From contig NZ_NRRN01000032.1 of NCBI RefSeq assembly GCF_016583625.1, positions 1 through 37,751 on the forward strand: 37,751 nt of DNA, given 5' to 3'. Source of the DNA: Halorhodospira abdelmalekii (GTDB lineage: Bacteria; Pseudomonadota; Gammaproteobacteria; Nitrococcales; Halorhodospiraceae). The notes beneath the pieces are model-generated. The model was given only the letters and a program-made list of their open reading frames with translations. It did not search any database and was not told the origin of the DNA. The translations under genes were made by a program, and so were the position numbers. Below, in pieces: positions 17,756 to 25,746 of the stretch (its first letter is position 1; every line of letters begins with the position of its first letter).

Positions 17756-18700
17756 TCACCGCTCATCGTCGGCGCGCTCGTCTCTGCCACGCCCGCGGTA
17801 TCGATCCTCACGGCCGTGCCGAGCGCCGCCGCGCAGCGGCACCACCTCGACACCGATATGCCTAAAGGCGTCCTTGAGCCCATCGGCCAAGCTCGCGCGC
17901 GTGCGCACACCGCCGAGATCGAGCTCGAGATGCGTCAGCGACCGGGCGATCTCCGGGCGAATGCCGGTCAGCACCGCCTCAGCCCCCATCAGCTGCACCG
18001 CGCGAACCATCTGGATTAAATGGTGCGCGACCAGCGAATCGACACTGCCGGCACCGGTCAGATCCATGACCACCACCTGCGTATGCTGCTGCGCGATCCG
18101 ATTGAGCAGCGAATCCATCACCACCAGCGTGCGGTTCGAGTCGAGCGTACCGATGATCGGCAGTGTCAGCACCCCCTTCCAGATCTCGGTGATCGGGGTG
18201 GAGGTCTCGCGCAGCTCCTCTTCCTGGGCCTGTATGGTCGACTCCTTCTGACCGAGATAGGCGCGGAAGATCGACAGCAGCAACTCGGTAAAGAGCGTCG
18301 AGACGAAGGCCAAGACTGAGCGGGAGCGGGTAAAGTCGATCTCGTTGATCTGCTCCATGCCGGCGATCAGCTTATGCTGCACAGTCTGGGTGTAGCGCAC
18401 CAGCGACTCAATCTCCCCACCCCGCGCCAAGACCCGGCGGGCGAGATTGATGAAAAAGGACTGCAGCGCCTCGTGCTCCGGCGAATCACAACTGAAGGGA
18501 TCGGCACTACCAAACTGCGCAGCGATCAGGTGCTGCAGCTCAAGGCTCAGATCACCGATCTCCTCCTCATCGAGCAGGTTGTTGCCGCCACCGAAGTGGA
18601 CGCGGGCCGGCTCCTCAAGGTGCTGGGCCAGGCCATCGAAGCGTCCGCCGAAGAGTTGACGGAGGCGCTCGGTGAGGTGTCTGCTGTGATAAGGCGTCAT
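17756..18700 (-). CDS. RsbR-type stressosome protein (N-terminal sensor plus STAS domain)
   Basis: The 314-residue protein has an all-helical N-terminal domain (1-150), a linker helix (150-168), a STAS domain (168-290) and a basic, disordered-looking tail. The STAS part is a close match to RsbR: VLTLPIIGTLDSNRT, VVVMDLTGAGSVDSLVAHHLIQ and VLTGIRPEIARSL. The two phosphorylation sites of Bacillus RsbR (Thr171, Thr205) align with Ser222 and Ser254 here, both phosphorylatable. The N-terminal part has no heme-binding motif I can name and may be a globin-like or RsbRD_N sensor. GAGGAG precedes the ATG, and the previous stop codon is immediately adjacent, so translation is coupled to the RsbT-RsbX gene. 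Confidence 0.88.
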   Translation of the reverse strand: MTPYHSRHLTERLRQLFGGRFDGLAQHLEEPARVHFGGGNNLLDEEEIGDLSLELQHLIAAQFGSADPFSCDSPEHEALQSFFINLARRVLARGGEIESLVRYTQTVQHKLIAGMEQINEIDFTRSRSVLAFVSTLFTELLLSIFRAYLGQKESTIQAQEEELRETSTPITEIWKGVLTLPIIGTLDSNRTLVVMDSLLNRIAQQHTQVVVMDLTGAGSVDSLVAHHLIQMVRAVQLMGAEAVLTGIRPEIARSLTHLELDLGGVRTRASLADGLKDAFRHIGVEVVPLRGGARHGREDRYRGRGRDERADDER

Positions 18701-19825
18701 CTATATTCTCCTCTCTAAAGACGGCTCAGCTACCGGCGGCTGACCGCGAAGGCCGCCGCAGTCGAATACGGCAAGTGATTGATCGTCGGCGAAACGACCG
18801 ATCTCGTAGCCGAGCACATAGGCAATCAGCTGCGGAGTGCGGGCAAACAGCGACTCGAAGTGCTGCGCCGTCCAGTTGCGCCGAATGCCATCGCTGGCCG
18901 AGAGCACAATCGCGCGCTCACCGAGCACAGGGCTATGGCTGCGTATCAGCAGACCGCTGCCACCCCCTGCGGAGCCAGGGGTATAGCCTAAGGTACCCGG
19001 CACGAATGAGAAAACCTCTTTAAGCGCAGCGCCGCTTTCGTCCCACCGCAACACGTGGAGGTGCATATCGCCGATCCCGGCAACTTCCAGCCGCCCGCCG
19101 TCGAGCCGACAGCGTCCGGCGAGCGCCACAACGCCGTGCCCCGGGGTCAACCGCCGCTGCGCACGGTGCAAAACCTCCTCCGGGCGGGTGCTCTGCAGCA
19201 CCGCCTCACCGAGGGGCGCACTGCTAGCCGCTGCACGCTCACCGCTGCCGAGACCGTCGGCGTGCAGCCAGTGCAGGTGCAGACCGTTGTGGTAGAGAAA
19301 CAAGGCATCGCCATTGTAGCGACCGTCGCGGTGGCTGCGCGCAAAGAGACCGAGCTGCGCGGCCTGCCCGGGCGCATCGCGAAGGACAAACCGGGCCAGA
19401 ATGGCACTGCTGCAGTGCCCCCGCCGCGCCGGATGGGTGTAGAAATCGCTATGATCACTCAAGCGGACGATGCTACCGAGCCCCTTGCCCAAGGTGCGGG
19501 TGGTCGAATACCCATCCTGTAGCGCCTCTTCGAGCCGGAGTATCCCAGGGCCGTGATCAATCGCTACGAGGTCGATGGTCGGCCCCGGCTGGAGCCAAAC
19601 TTGGACGACGCCGTGTCCATCGGCGTGCTTACGGATGTTGGTGACCAGTTCACTGGCGACCAGGGCGATATCTTGGCGACGCCCGGCGCTAAAGCCGACG
19701 CGCTCGGCGGTCGCTAGCACTCTGGCGCGCAGCAGAACACGGCTACTCTCGCGTGTGGCCGGGATCTCAGCGAGCAGCCGAAAGTCGCGATTGCTACTGA
19801 TGATCGCGCGGTTATCGGTCGGCAT
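18701..19825 (-). CDS. RsbT-RsbX fusion: GHKL kinase joined to a PP2C/SpoIIE-type phosphatase
   Basis: Residues 20-150 form an RsbT-like GHKL ATPase: the N-box has E59 and N63 (ASELVTNIRKHADG), followed by AIDHGPGI (D90) and the RsbT-like DGYSTTRTLGKGLGSIVRL. Residues 155-370 match RsbX: NGDAL (D173), HADGLGSG (188-195), a SASDGIRR motif and DDQSLAVFD. These carry the metal-binding Asp residues of PP2C phosphatases. In Bacillus, RsbT phosphorylates RsbR/RsbS and RsbX reverses it; here both activities are in one chain of 374 residues. The start overlaps the upstream GGDEF gene by 14 bases. No SD is visible, so it depends on coupling. Confidence 0.87.
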   Translation of the reverse strand: MPTDNRAIISSNRDFRLLAEIPATRESSRVLLRARVLATAERVGFSAGRRQDIALVASELVTNIRKHADGHGVVQVWLQPGPTIDLVAIDHGPGILRLEEALQDGYSTTRTLGKGLGSIVRLSDHSDFYTHPARRGHCSSAILARFVLRDAPGQAAQLGLFARSHRDGRYNGDALFLYHNGLHLHWLHADGLGSGERAAASSAPLGEAVLQSTRPEEVLHRAQRRLTPGHGVVALAGRCRLDGGRLEVAGIGDMHLHVLRWDESGAALKEVFSFVPGTLGYTPGSAGGGSGLLIRSHSPVLGERAIVLSASDGIRRNWTAQHFESLFARTPQLIAYVLGYEIGRFADDQSLAVFDCGGLRGQPPVAEPSLERRI

Positions 19826-20966
19826 CGCTAGGCGCGGCTGGCTGCGGCATCGTTTTAGTTGTTGGGGACGCAGCAGTTAGAGCAGCAGTCTTTGGAACTT
19901 TTGCAGCAGTAGCACCACTCGCCTGAGCAGCGTTGCTACAGACACGGCAGCAGTCGGGCGCGCAGGCGAATTGACCACGCCCGGCCTCTTTCGCGGCGTA
20001 GAGGGCCTGATCGGCGCGCTCTTGGAGCGCTTCAGGGTGCGCGAGATCGTCTTGTTGCGGATCGACGCTGGCCAAGCCGATGCTGACCCGCCGCTCCATG
20101 CGGGCGAGGATATCAGCGGCCTTGGCACAGCCAATGGGCGCAGCGGCAAAGAGGAGGATCGCGAACTCATCACCGCCGATCCGGTAGAGTTGATCGGTGC
20201 CGGTGCGGATCACCTGCTGCATAGCGTGTGCTGCATCGCGCAGGTAGTCGTCCCCGTAACGGTGGCCATGGGTGTCGTTGATCGCCTTAAAGTGATCGAG
20301 GTCGACGAGCAGCAGGGTCAGTGCGTTATCAGGGCTGGTAATCGCGCGACGGAAGGCCCGCGGGAACTCCGCATCGAAGGCGCGGCGGTTGCGCGCCCCG
20401 GTAAGGGCATCGGTCTCCGCTTCGATGATGCTGCGGGTAAGCTCAAGTTGCCGCTCTTGCAGCGCCTCGTGAAGCGCGGTGAGCTGAGCCTCAAGCTGCT
20501 CGCGCGTTGTTTCGAAATAGGCCGTCATGCGCTGATTGCGCTGGCGCAACAGTTCTGGGTCTTGGCTCTCGCGCAGGCGCTGCTGTTGCTGCCGAAACCG
20601 CAACAGGCGCTGCTCACTGGTCGCGTCCAGCGTTTCGGGCCGTACGAGCACAAACGGCTCGGCCCCCTCCCAGTCGACCCACAGCGCCGAACCGCTCCAG
20701 TGCAACGTAACGAAGAGCGGCTTGCCACAGCCGGCACCGGCTTGGCGCAGATGCGCGCTCAGCGACACAAGCGCCTTGGCGATCTGCAACGGCGAGTGAC
20801 CTAGGGTGACAGCCGCCTCGCGGCAGAGTGCTAGAAAGTTCTGCAGATCCGACTCAAGCGGCACCCAGCGCGCGGCGAGATCGCACGCCCCGCCCCCCTG
20901 CTCCGGCCCCTGCCCAGGATCGGCGCTCATCTCCACCATCGTCTTGTTCTTAGCTCTTCGCGCCAT
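19812..20966 (-). CDS. GGDEF diguanylate cyclase with an unusual N-terminus and Cys-rich tail
   Basis: Residues 178-335 hold a GGDEF domain with an intact active site (RIGGDEF, 262-268), so c-di-GMP synthesis is likely. The inhibitory RxxD site nine to six residues before GG reads TGTD, so product inhibition is probably absent. Residues 35-110 do not match a standard sensor; a run such as IAKALVSLSAHLRQAG followed by FVTLHWSGSALWVDWEG has the layout of a GHKL or RsbT-like fold but lacks its catalytic Asn, which is speculative. A coiled coil (116-180) leads to the GGDEF domain. The tail has C335, C339, C340 and C343, then a low-complexity Ala/Thr/Pro end. It overlaps the RsbT-RsbX gene by 14 bases. 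Confidence 0.88.
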   Translation of the reverse strand: MARRAKNKTMVEMSADPGQGPEQGGGACDLAARWVPLESDLQNFLALCREAAVTLGHSPLQIAKALVSLSAHLRQAGAGCGKPLFVTLHWSGSALWVDWEGAEPFVLVRPETLDATSEQRLLRFRQQQQRLRESQDPELLRQRNQRMTAYFETTREQLEAQLTALHEALQERQLELTRSIIEAETDALTGARNRRAFDAEFPRAFRRAITSPDNALTLLLVDLDHFKAINDTHGHRYGDDYLRDAAHAMQQVIRTGTDQLYRIGGDEFAILLFAAAPIGCAKAADILARMERRVSIGLASVDPQQDDLAHPEALQERADQALYAAKEAGRGQFACAPDCCRVCSNAAQASGATAAKVPKTAALTAASPTTKTMPQPAAPSDADR

Positions 20967-20982
20967 GAGCAGCCCACTCCAG

Positions 20983-23205
20983 TCAGAACAAGGAAGAGGC
21001 CGGCTCCGGAACCCTGAAGAAAAACCCCTGCCCTCGACGACACCCCATCGCCTGCAAGGCGCGGGCCTGCCGCTCGGTCTCGATCCCTTCAGCGACGACG
21101 TCGATCCCTAGACCATCACCGAGTGCCAAGATCGCCCGCGCAATCGCTGCAGTGTGCTTATCGTCGGGGAAGCCACAGATGAAGGAGCGGTCGATCTTGA
21201 TCTTATCGATGGGCAGATCCTTCAAGTAGCTGAGCGCTGAATAGCCGGTACCAAAGTCATCGACCGCGACGGAGACCCCCATGGCACGCAGCTCACTCAG
21301 CCCCGCCGTTACACTCTCCACGCGCTCGACCAACAGACTCTCGGTGATCTCCAGTTCCAGCCGATTCGCCGGCAACCCCGAGCGCTCCAGGGCATCTTTG
21401 ACCTTGCGCACCCAATCGTCGTCGAGCAACTGCATCGCAGTAACATTGACCCCCATCCGGCCGAAGGTGCGCCCGGCATCCAACCAGATCTTCGCCTGTG
21501 TACACGCCGCATCCAAGACCCACTCCCCCAGGCGGGCGATCAAGCCGGTGCGTTCAGCGACCGGAATAAAACGCTCCGGAGAGATCCAGCCCTGCTGCGG
21601 ATGGTGCCACCGCGCCAACGCCTCGACACCGATCCACTCGCCGCTGGCCAACTCGACCTGCGGCTGATAGTGCAAAGAGAGCTGACCACCGCCGAGGGCC
21701 CGGCGCAGTTCGGCAGCCAACTTGAGCCGCTCGCGCGCCCTTTCGATCAACTCCGAGCTGAAAAAGCGGTAGCGGACGCCTTCCCGCTTGGCCTCGTGCA
21801 TCGCCGTATCAGCTTGCTCAAGCAACTTCGCCGGCAGGTTGGCGACCTCTTCGCCCGCCGGATAGACGCTGACCCCGACCCGCACGACCAGACAGACCTC
21901 ATGCCCGGCAACAACCATCGGCTCTTCCACCCAGCCGACGATCCGCTCGACCAACTCAACCGCATCGTCGATCGCACTGAGCCACGGTAACAGGATACCG
22001 AACTCATCGCCGCCCAAGCGCGCCACCGTATCGCCACCGCGCAAGACCGCGCGCAATCGTTTGCCCAGGCTGATCAGCACCTGATCGCCAAAGGCCTGAC
22101 CGAGACTGTCGTTGATCGCTCGAAAGTCGCGCAGATCGAGCACTAAAATGGCCAAAGCGGCCTGATCGCGTTTGCGCCGCTCCAACGCCTGTGCCAAACG
22201 GTCGTGCAGCAGGAGCCGATTGGGCAACTCGGTCAGCGGATCGGTGTGCAAAAGCTGCTGCAGCTGGCTTTGATAGTAGAGCAGCTGCGAGCGATCGGCT
22301 TTGTTCTGTGCCTCAAGCTCAACCCGGGCGGTGACATCGTTAATGTACCCCAACCCCCTCACCGCGCGGCCTTGTCCATCGAACTCGAAGACCGAAGTCT
22401 CATGCACCCAGCGATAGCTGCCGTCGGCTCGCCGAACCCGATAAGGGGTGTACTCGAAGGAGCTACCCGCTGCTGCCAGGTCTTCCTGCGCCTTTTGATC
22501 TTCGCGGATCAGTCTGGCGAGATCTTCGGAGTGAACCAGCTCGACGAAGGGGCGCCCGAGCAGCTGCTCGGGGCGATAGCCGAGGACTTTTTCGACGTTG
22601 GGTGAGACGTAGCGCACCGGCCACTCACCGAGTCTCTGCTCCCAGGCAAAGACCACAGTCGGGCCACCGATGAACCGCTTAAGCTCAAGCTCGCGCCGTT
22701 GCTGCTGCAGGCGCAGCTCAAGCTCATCGACCACCACCGCGGCAAAGTCGCGCAGTGCATTCACCGCCTTTTCGTCGAGTGTCCGCGGCTGCAGATCTTG
22801 TACGGTAAGGACGCCGATGTGGTAGCCATCCGGGGTCGTCAGCGGCACCCCGGCGTAGAAGCGAACCTTCGGCCCGTCGAGGACCAACGGATTATCGCAA
22901 AAGCGCTCATCTGCGGCGGCGTCCTCGACCACCAGCGGCTCGCCAGAGGCGACGACATGGCCACAGAAGGAGATATCCCGAGAGGTTTGGCAGTCATCCA
23001 GCCCACGCGCCGACTTAAACCACTGACGATCTTGATCGACGAAAGTTACGGTGGCGATCGGCGCCGCGTAGAAGCTGCACAGCAGACGCGTGATGCGTTC
23101 GTAGACTTCCTCACAGGGGGTGTCGAGAATCCCGTACTCGCGGAGGGCTGAGAGTCGATTGGGCTCGTTTTCGGGAATCGGCGCAGTCTGCATGCCATGA
23201 TCCAT
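20983..23205 (-). CDS. GAF-PAS-GGDEF-EAL cyclic-di-GMP enzyme
   Basis: The 740-residue cytoplasmic protein has, in order, a GAF domain (about 25-165, with ISFCGHVV and GYHIGVLTV), a PAS domain with PAC (about 180-295), GGDEF (about 318-480) and EAL (about 495-735). The GGDEF site reads RLGGDEF (GGDEF at 398-402) with an intact RxxD inhibitory site (RGGD, 389-392). The EAL domain has EAL (528-530), DDFGTGYS and VAEGIETE. Both activities could be present. It is the first gene of the operon; the next begins 16 bp past its stop. A second in-frame ATG four codons in is an alternative start. Confidence 0.93.
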   Translation of the reverse strand: MDHGMQTAPIPENEPNRLSALREYGILDTPCEEVYERITRLLCSFYAAPIATVTFVDQDRQWFKSARGLDDCQTSRDISFCGHVVASGEPLVVEDAAADERFCDNPLVLDGPKVRFYAGVPLTTPDGYHIGVLTVQDLQPRTLDEKAVNALRDFAAVVVDELELRLQQQRRELELKRFIGGPTVVFAWEQRLGEWPVRYVSPNVEKVLGYRPEQLLGRPFVELVHSEDLARLIREDQKAQEDLAAAGSSFEYTPYRVRRADGSYRWVHETSVFEFDGQGRAVRGLGYINDVTARVELEAQNKADRSQLLYYQSQLQQLLHTDPLTELPNRLLLHDRLAQALERRKRDQAALAILVLDLRDFRAINDSLGQAFGDQVLISLGKRLRAVLRGGDTVARLGGDEFGILLPWLSAIDDAVELVERIVGWVEEPMVVAGHEVCLVVRVGVSVYPAGEEVANLPAKLLEQADTAMHEAKREGVRYRFFSSELIERARERLKLAAELRRALGGGQLSLHYQPQVELASGEWIGVEALARWHHPQQGWISPERFIPVAERTGLIARLGEWVLDAACTQAKIWLDAGRTFGRMGVNVTAMQLLDDDWVRKVKDALERSGLPANRLELEITESLLVERVESVTAGLSELRAMGVSVAVDDFGTGYSALSYLKDLPIDKIKIDRSFICGFPDDKHTAAIARAILALGDGLGIDVVAEGIETERQARALQAMGCRRGQGFFFRVPEPASSLF

Positions 23206-23298
23206 AGAGGGACGGCGGGACGACAGAACGGCGAAGCAGAGTGTGCTGAACCCGCTTAAAGCCTACCTAAGCACCTCTCAGCGCACTGTACGGTGGTG

Positions 23299-23347
23299 AC
23301 TTTGGGGCAAAAATTGGAATATGTCAAGTTCCAGGCCAGATTCCAGG
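23299..23347 (-). promoter_or_regulatory. Candidate promoter and direct repeat upstream of the GGDEF-EAL operon
   Basis: On the minus strand a perfect TTGACA lies at 23322-23327, with a weak -10 (CAAAGT, 23299-23304) 17 bp downstream. Immediately upstream are two TTCCAGG direct repeats (23329-23335 and 23341-23347, given on the plus strand) with a 12-bp period, positioned like an activator site. The weak -10 would fit an activator-dependent promoter. About 95 bp separate it from the start codon. Confidence 0.35.
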
Positions 23348-23491
23348 TAATCGGTCCACAACCGACTCACAGTGCCTAAAATTCGAATTCGCCAGGGGAG
23401 GTGGAGGGGGCTGAAGAAGCGAAAGCGAACGCGCCCTGGTGCACCTAGTGTGGGCATCAAGTGAAGAGGCGTTGAGATAAAGGGCTGGGAG

Positions 23492-23568
23492 TGGCGTCCC
23501 CAACGGGATTCGAACCCGTGTCGCCACCTTGAAAGGGTGGTGTCCTAGGCCAGCTAGACGATGGGGAC
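23492..23568 (-). tRNA. tRNA-Glu (anticodon UUC)
   Basis: The minus strand reads from GTCCCC (acceptor) through the D arm, the anticodon loop CTTTCAA (anticodon TTC), the T arm GGGTTCGAATCCC, to GGGGAC, discriminator G and an encoded CCA (23492-23494). The acceptor stem GTCCCC/GGGGAC is perfect. The 77-nt length including CCA is one longer than the E. coli tRNA-Glu because of the D loop. Confidence 0.96.
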
Positions 23569-23939
23569 GTGCGCTTCCAAAGCGAGGCGAATGCTACGCA
23601 ACGCCCGCAGTGCTGTCAAGCACTCGATGTATATCGAACCGTGCAGATGAAATCTCCCGCTGCGAAGACGTGAGAAATCTTTCCAGTCCGGAACGGATGA
23701 AAGCGCATCGCCCGACAGGGCAACGGGTGTTAGAATCATCCTGTGCGTTGCCATCGCGGGCGTGGAATAGAGGCCTGTACCGGTGCAACGCAGCAGGGAC
23801 CTCGCCTCGACAACGGAGCCGGAAGCTGGGAGGTTTCGCGGTGCGATCGCTTCCTCCGGCGGCGCGCTGGCGCCGCTGTAATCCCCGTCCTTTCTCACCC
23901 TTTTGCTAGGGGGGAGGAGGTCAAGTAGGCAGCGCAGCC
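23569..23939 (+). promoter_or_regulatory. Long gene-free region before the DamX-like gene, with an extended -10
   Basis: This 371-bp gap holds no gene I can support. The tRNA promoter occupies its left part. On the plus strand TGTTAGAAT (23729-23737) fits an extended -10 (TGnTAGAAT), with no recognisable -35; it would give a leader of about 195 nt. A strong SD-like GGAGGAGGT lies at about 23911-23919 but is 20 bases from the ATG at 23940, an unusual spacing. Confidence 0.35.
23591..23619 (-). promoter_or_regulatory. Strong promoter for tRNA-Glu
   Basis: On the minus strand TTGACA (23614-23619) is followed, after 17 bp, by TAGCAT (23591-23596). A GC-rich stretch follows the -10, as in stringently controlled stable RNA promoters. 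The likely start is near 23584, about 16 bp before the tRNA. There is no competing gene in between. Confidence 0.75.
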
Positions 23940-25622
23940 ATGGTGGATCAGCAAGCCGACGACAACTTCGAATTCTCCCCCGACGGGCTCTATCGCCTGG
24001 GGCTGAGAAGGCAGCCCTTCGCCGCTGGCCCGCTTTTCGAGGACACTGCGCGCGCCACCCAGCGGAATGTCATTCTGAGTCTGCTCCAGACTGGTGAGCG
24101 CATCGTCTTACTGCGCGGTGCTCCGCAGCTCGGCAAGAGTACGCTGCTTCAACACCTACTCGGACATCAACTCCCCGGACTGCATATGCGGGCGCTGCAG
24201 GCGACTGCACAGACGACGTCGCCACAGCTCTTCGCCGAACTCTTTCAGGCAGCCGACACCGATACAACCGCGGCGACCAGCGGCAGCCCACCCAGCGCCC
24301 CCCAGCCTCCGGTTGAGCGGCACCACGCCGCCCAACGCGTCCACGGGGCCCGGCGTGCCGGACTCCACCCAGCGCTGCTTATTGACGACGCCGAGCGGCT
24401 GCCCCCGAGTGTGCTGACCGATCTACTCGATTTATGGCACGAGCTCAATGCTCGCAACGAGGCCTTCTCGCTGCTGCTTACCACCCAGGTCGATACAGCC
24501 GAGCCCACCCACCTGAACGGGGTGGAGTTACCGACCGCACGCTTGCACACCACTCACCTCTTGCCATTGAACGAAGAGCAGACCGCCGCCTACCTTGAGC
24601 TCCGCATGACTGACGCTGGTGCCGAGGCGGATCTACTCAGCCGGGCCGAGAAGCGCGCCATCTTCCAGCACTCGGCCGGCCATCCGGTGCGCATCCACGA
24701 ACAGGCCTACCGAGTACTCAGCGAGCGCCTAGCCCACCGCCGAGACGATCAGCCGCAAAGGACTGCACCCGCCATCAATCCAATTGCCTCAACCAGTGAG
24801 CGGCAACGACGCTGGCCACTGCTCGCGACGGTGGCCTTGGTCTGTTTGGCCGCTGGCAGTGTTGCCGCCCTGCTGATTCGCCCCGACCTGCTTCCTGGCA
24901 TCGGCCCCGATCTCTCGTTGACTGACTTAGAGCTTGTCGATGAGCAAAGAGCGGCACCCGCCGTCGAACCGCCCCCCGAGGCCACACCCGAAGAAACACT
25001 CTCGCTGACCGCAGGCGGTGAGTGGCTTGCCCGCAGCAGGAGCGTCCTTGAGGAAACGCCCCAGGAGGAAGCGACCCAGCCCTCCTCAACGACAATCGTC
25101 CCGGAGCGTGATCCAGATACGACGGCAGCCATTATGCAGGACGACGCCGAGATCGCCTCCTTCTCCGCAGCAACTGCACCGCTGTCAACGACACCGTCAG
25201 CGGCCAGGCAGGAGAGTGCTAGGCCGGAGGAGGATGAGGGAGAGGAGGACGAAACGGTAGACAGGAGAGGGGCAGCAGAGACAAAAGAAGAGACCGCCCG
25301 TGGCTGGATCGACGGTCAACAGCCCGACCACTACACCATCCAACTGCTCGCTGCCGGGGAGCGAGCAGCACTTGAGCGGTACGCGGCCGATCTCGGTTTA
25401 GACGAAGGGGAGGCACACGTCGTCGCCACGCTGCGCGAGGATCAAGTCTGGTATGTCCTGCTTTACGGCAGCCACACTGACCGTGAGAGCGCCCGCGAAC
25501 GCATAGAGACGCTACCGGAGCAGATCCGCCAACAGCAACCGTGGATTCGCTCACTCGCCTCGGTTAGCGAGCAGCTCGCCGCGGCAAGCGATATCGCTCA
25601 ACGAGCCGAGCCGGCTGAATAA
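23940..25622 (+). CDS. DamX-like AAA ATPase with a C-terminal SPOR domain
   Basis: The 560-residue protein has an N-terminal ExeA/DamX-type AAA domain with Walker A GAPQLGKST (60-68) and Walker B ALLIDDAERL (near 145), then a single membrane helix (about 292-314), a long acidic, Glu/Thr/Pro-rich periplasmic linker (315-460), and a SPOR domain (about 464-545) beginning HYTIQLLAAGERAALERYA. SPOR domains bind denuded glycan at the septum, so it is probably a division protein, as DamX is in E. coli. The layout cytoplasmic ATPase, one helix, periplasmic SPOR matches DamX. It lies alone; in many gammaproteobacteria damX follows aroB, which is not seen here. Confidence 0.85.
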   Translation: MVDQQADDNFEFSPDGLYRLGLRRQPFAAGPLFEDTARATQRNVILSLLQTGERIVLLRGAPQLGKSTLLQHLLGHQLPGLHMRALQATAQTTSPQLFAELFQAADTDTTAATSGSPPSAPQPPVERHHAAQRVHGARRAGLHPALLIDDAERLPPSVLTDLLDLWHELNARNEAFSLLLTTQVDTAEPTHLNGVELPTARLHTTHLLPLNEEQTAAYLELRMTDAGAEADLLSRAEKRAIFQHSAGHPVRIHEQAYRVLSERLAHRRDDQPQRTAPAINPIASTSERQRRWPLLATVALVCLAAGSVAALLIRPDLLPGIGPDLSLTDLELVDEQRAAPAVEPPPEATPEETLSLTAGGEWLARSRSVLEETPQEEATQPSSTTIVPERDPDTTAAIMQDDAEIASFSAATAPLSTTPSAARQESARPEEDEGEEDETVDRRGAAETKEETARGWIDGQQPDHYTIQLLAAGERAALERYAADLGLDEGEAHVVATLREDQVWYVLLYGSHTDRESARERIETLPEQIRQQQPWIRSLASVSEQLAAASDIAQRAEPAE

Positions 25623-25746
25623 GACCAAACGCTACCAGGCCGAACACTTCACCACCAACAACCCTGGCAGAGGGGGGGTAAGCAGCAGCCGCCACCTCAA
25701 CACAGAGCCGAATCGATCTCCCCGAGGGGCTTTAACAGGAACGGAG

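Noticed and set aside
23322-23345. Sigma54-like site (TGGCC...TTGAC) upstream of the GGDEF-EAL gene
   Set aside because: The -12 GC is replaced by GA and the spacing is off, while a perfect TTGACA sits in the same place.
23529-23909. Plus-strand reading frame of 126 codons across the tRNA and the leader
   Set aside because: It crosses the tRNA-Glu gene and its promoter on the opposite strand and has no motif.
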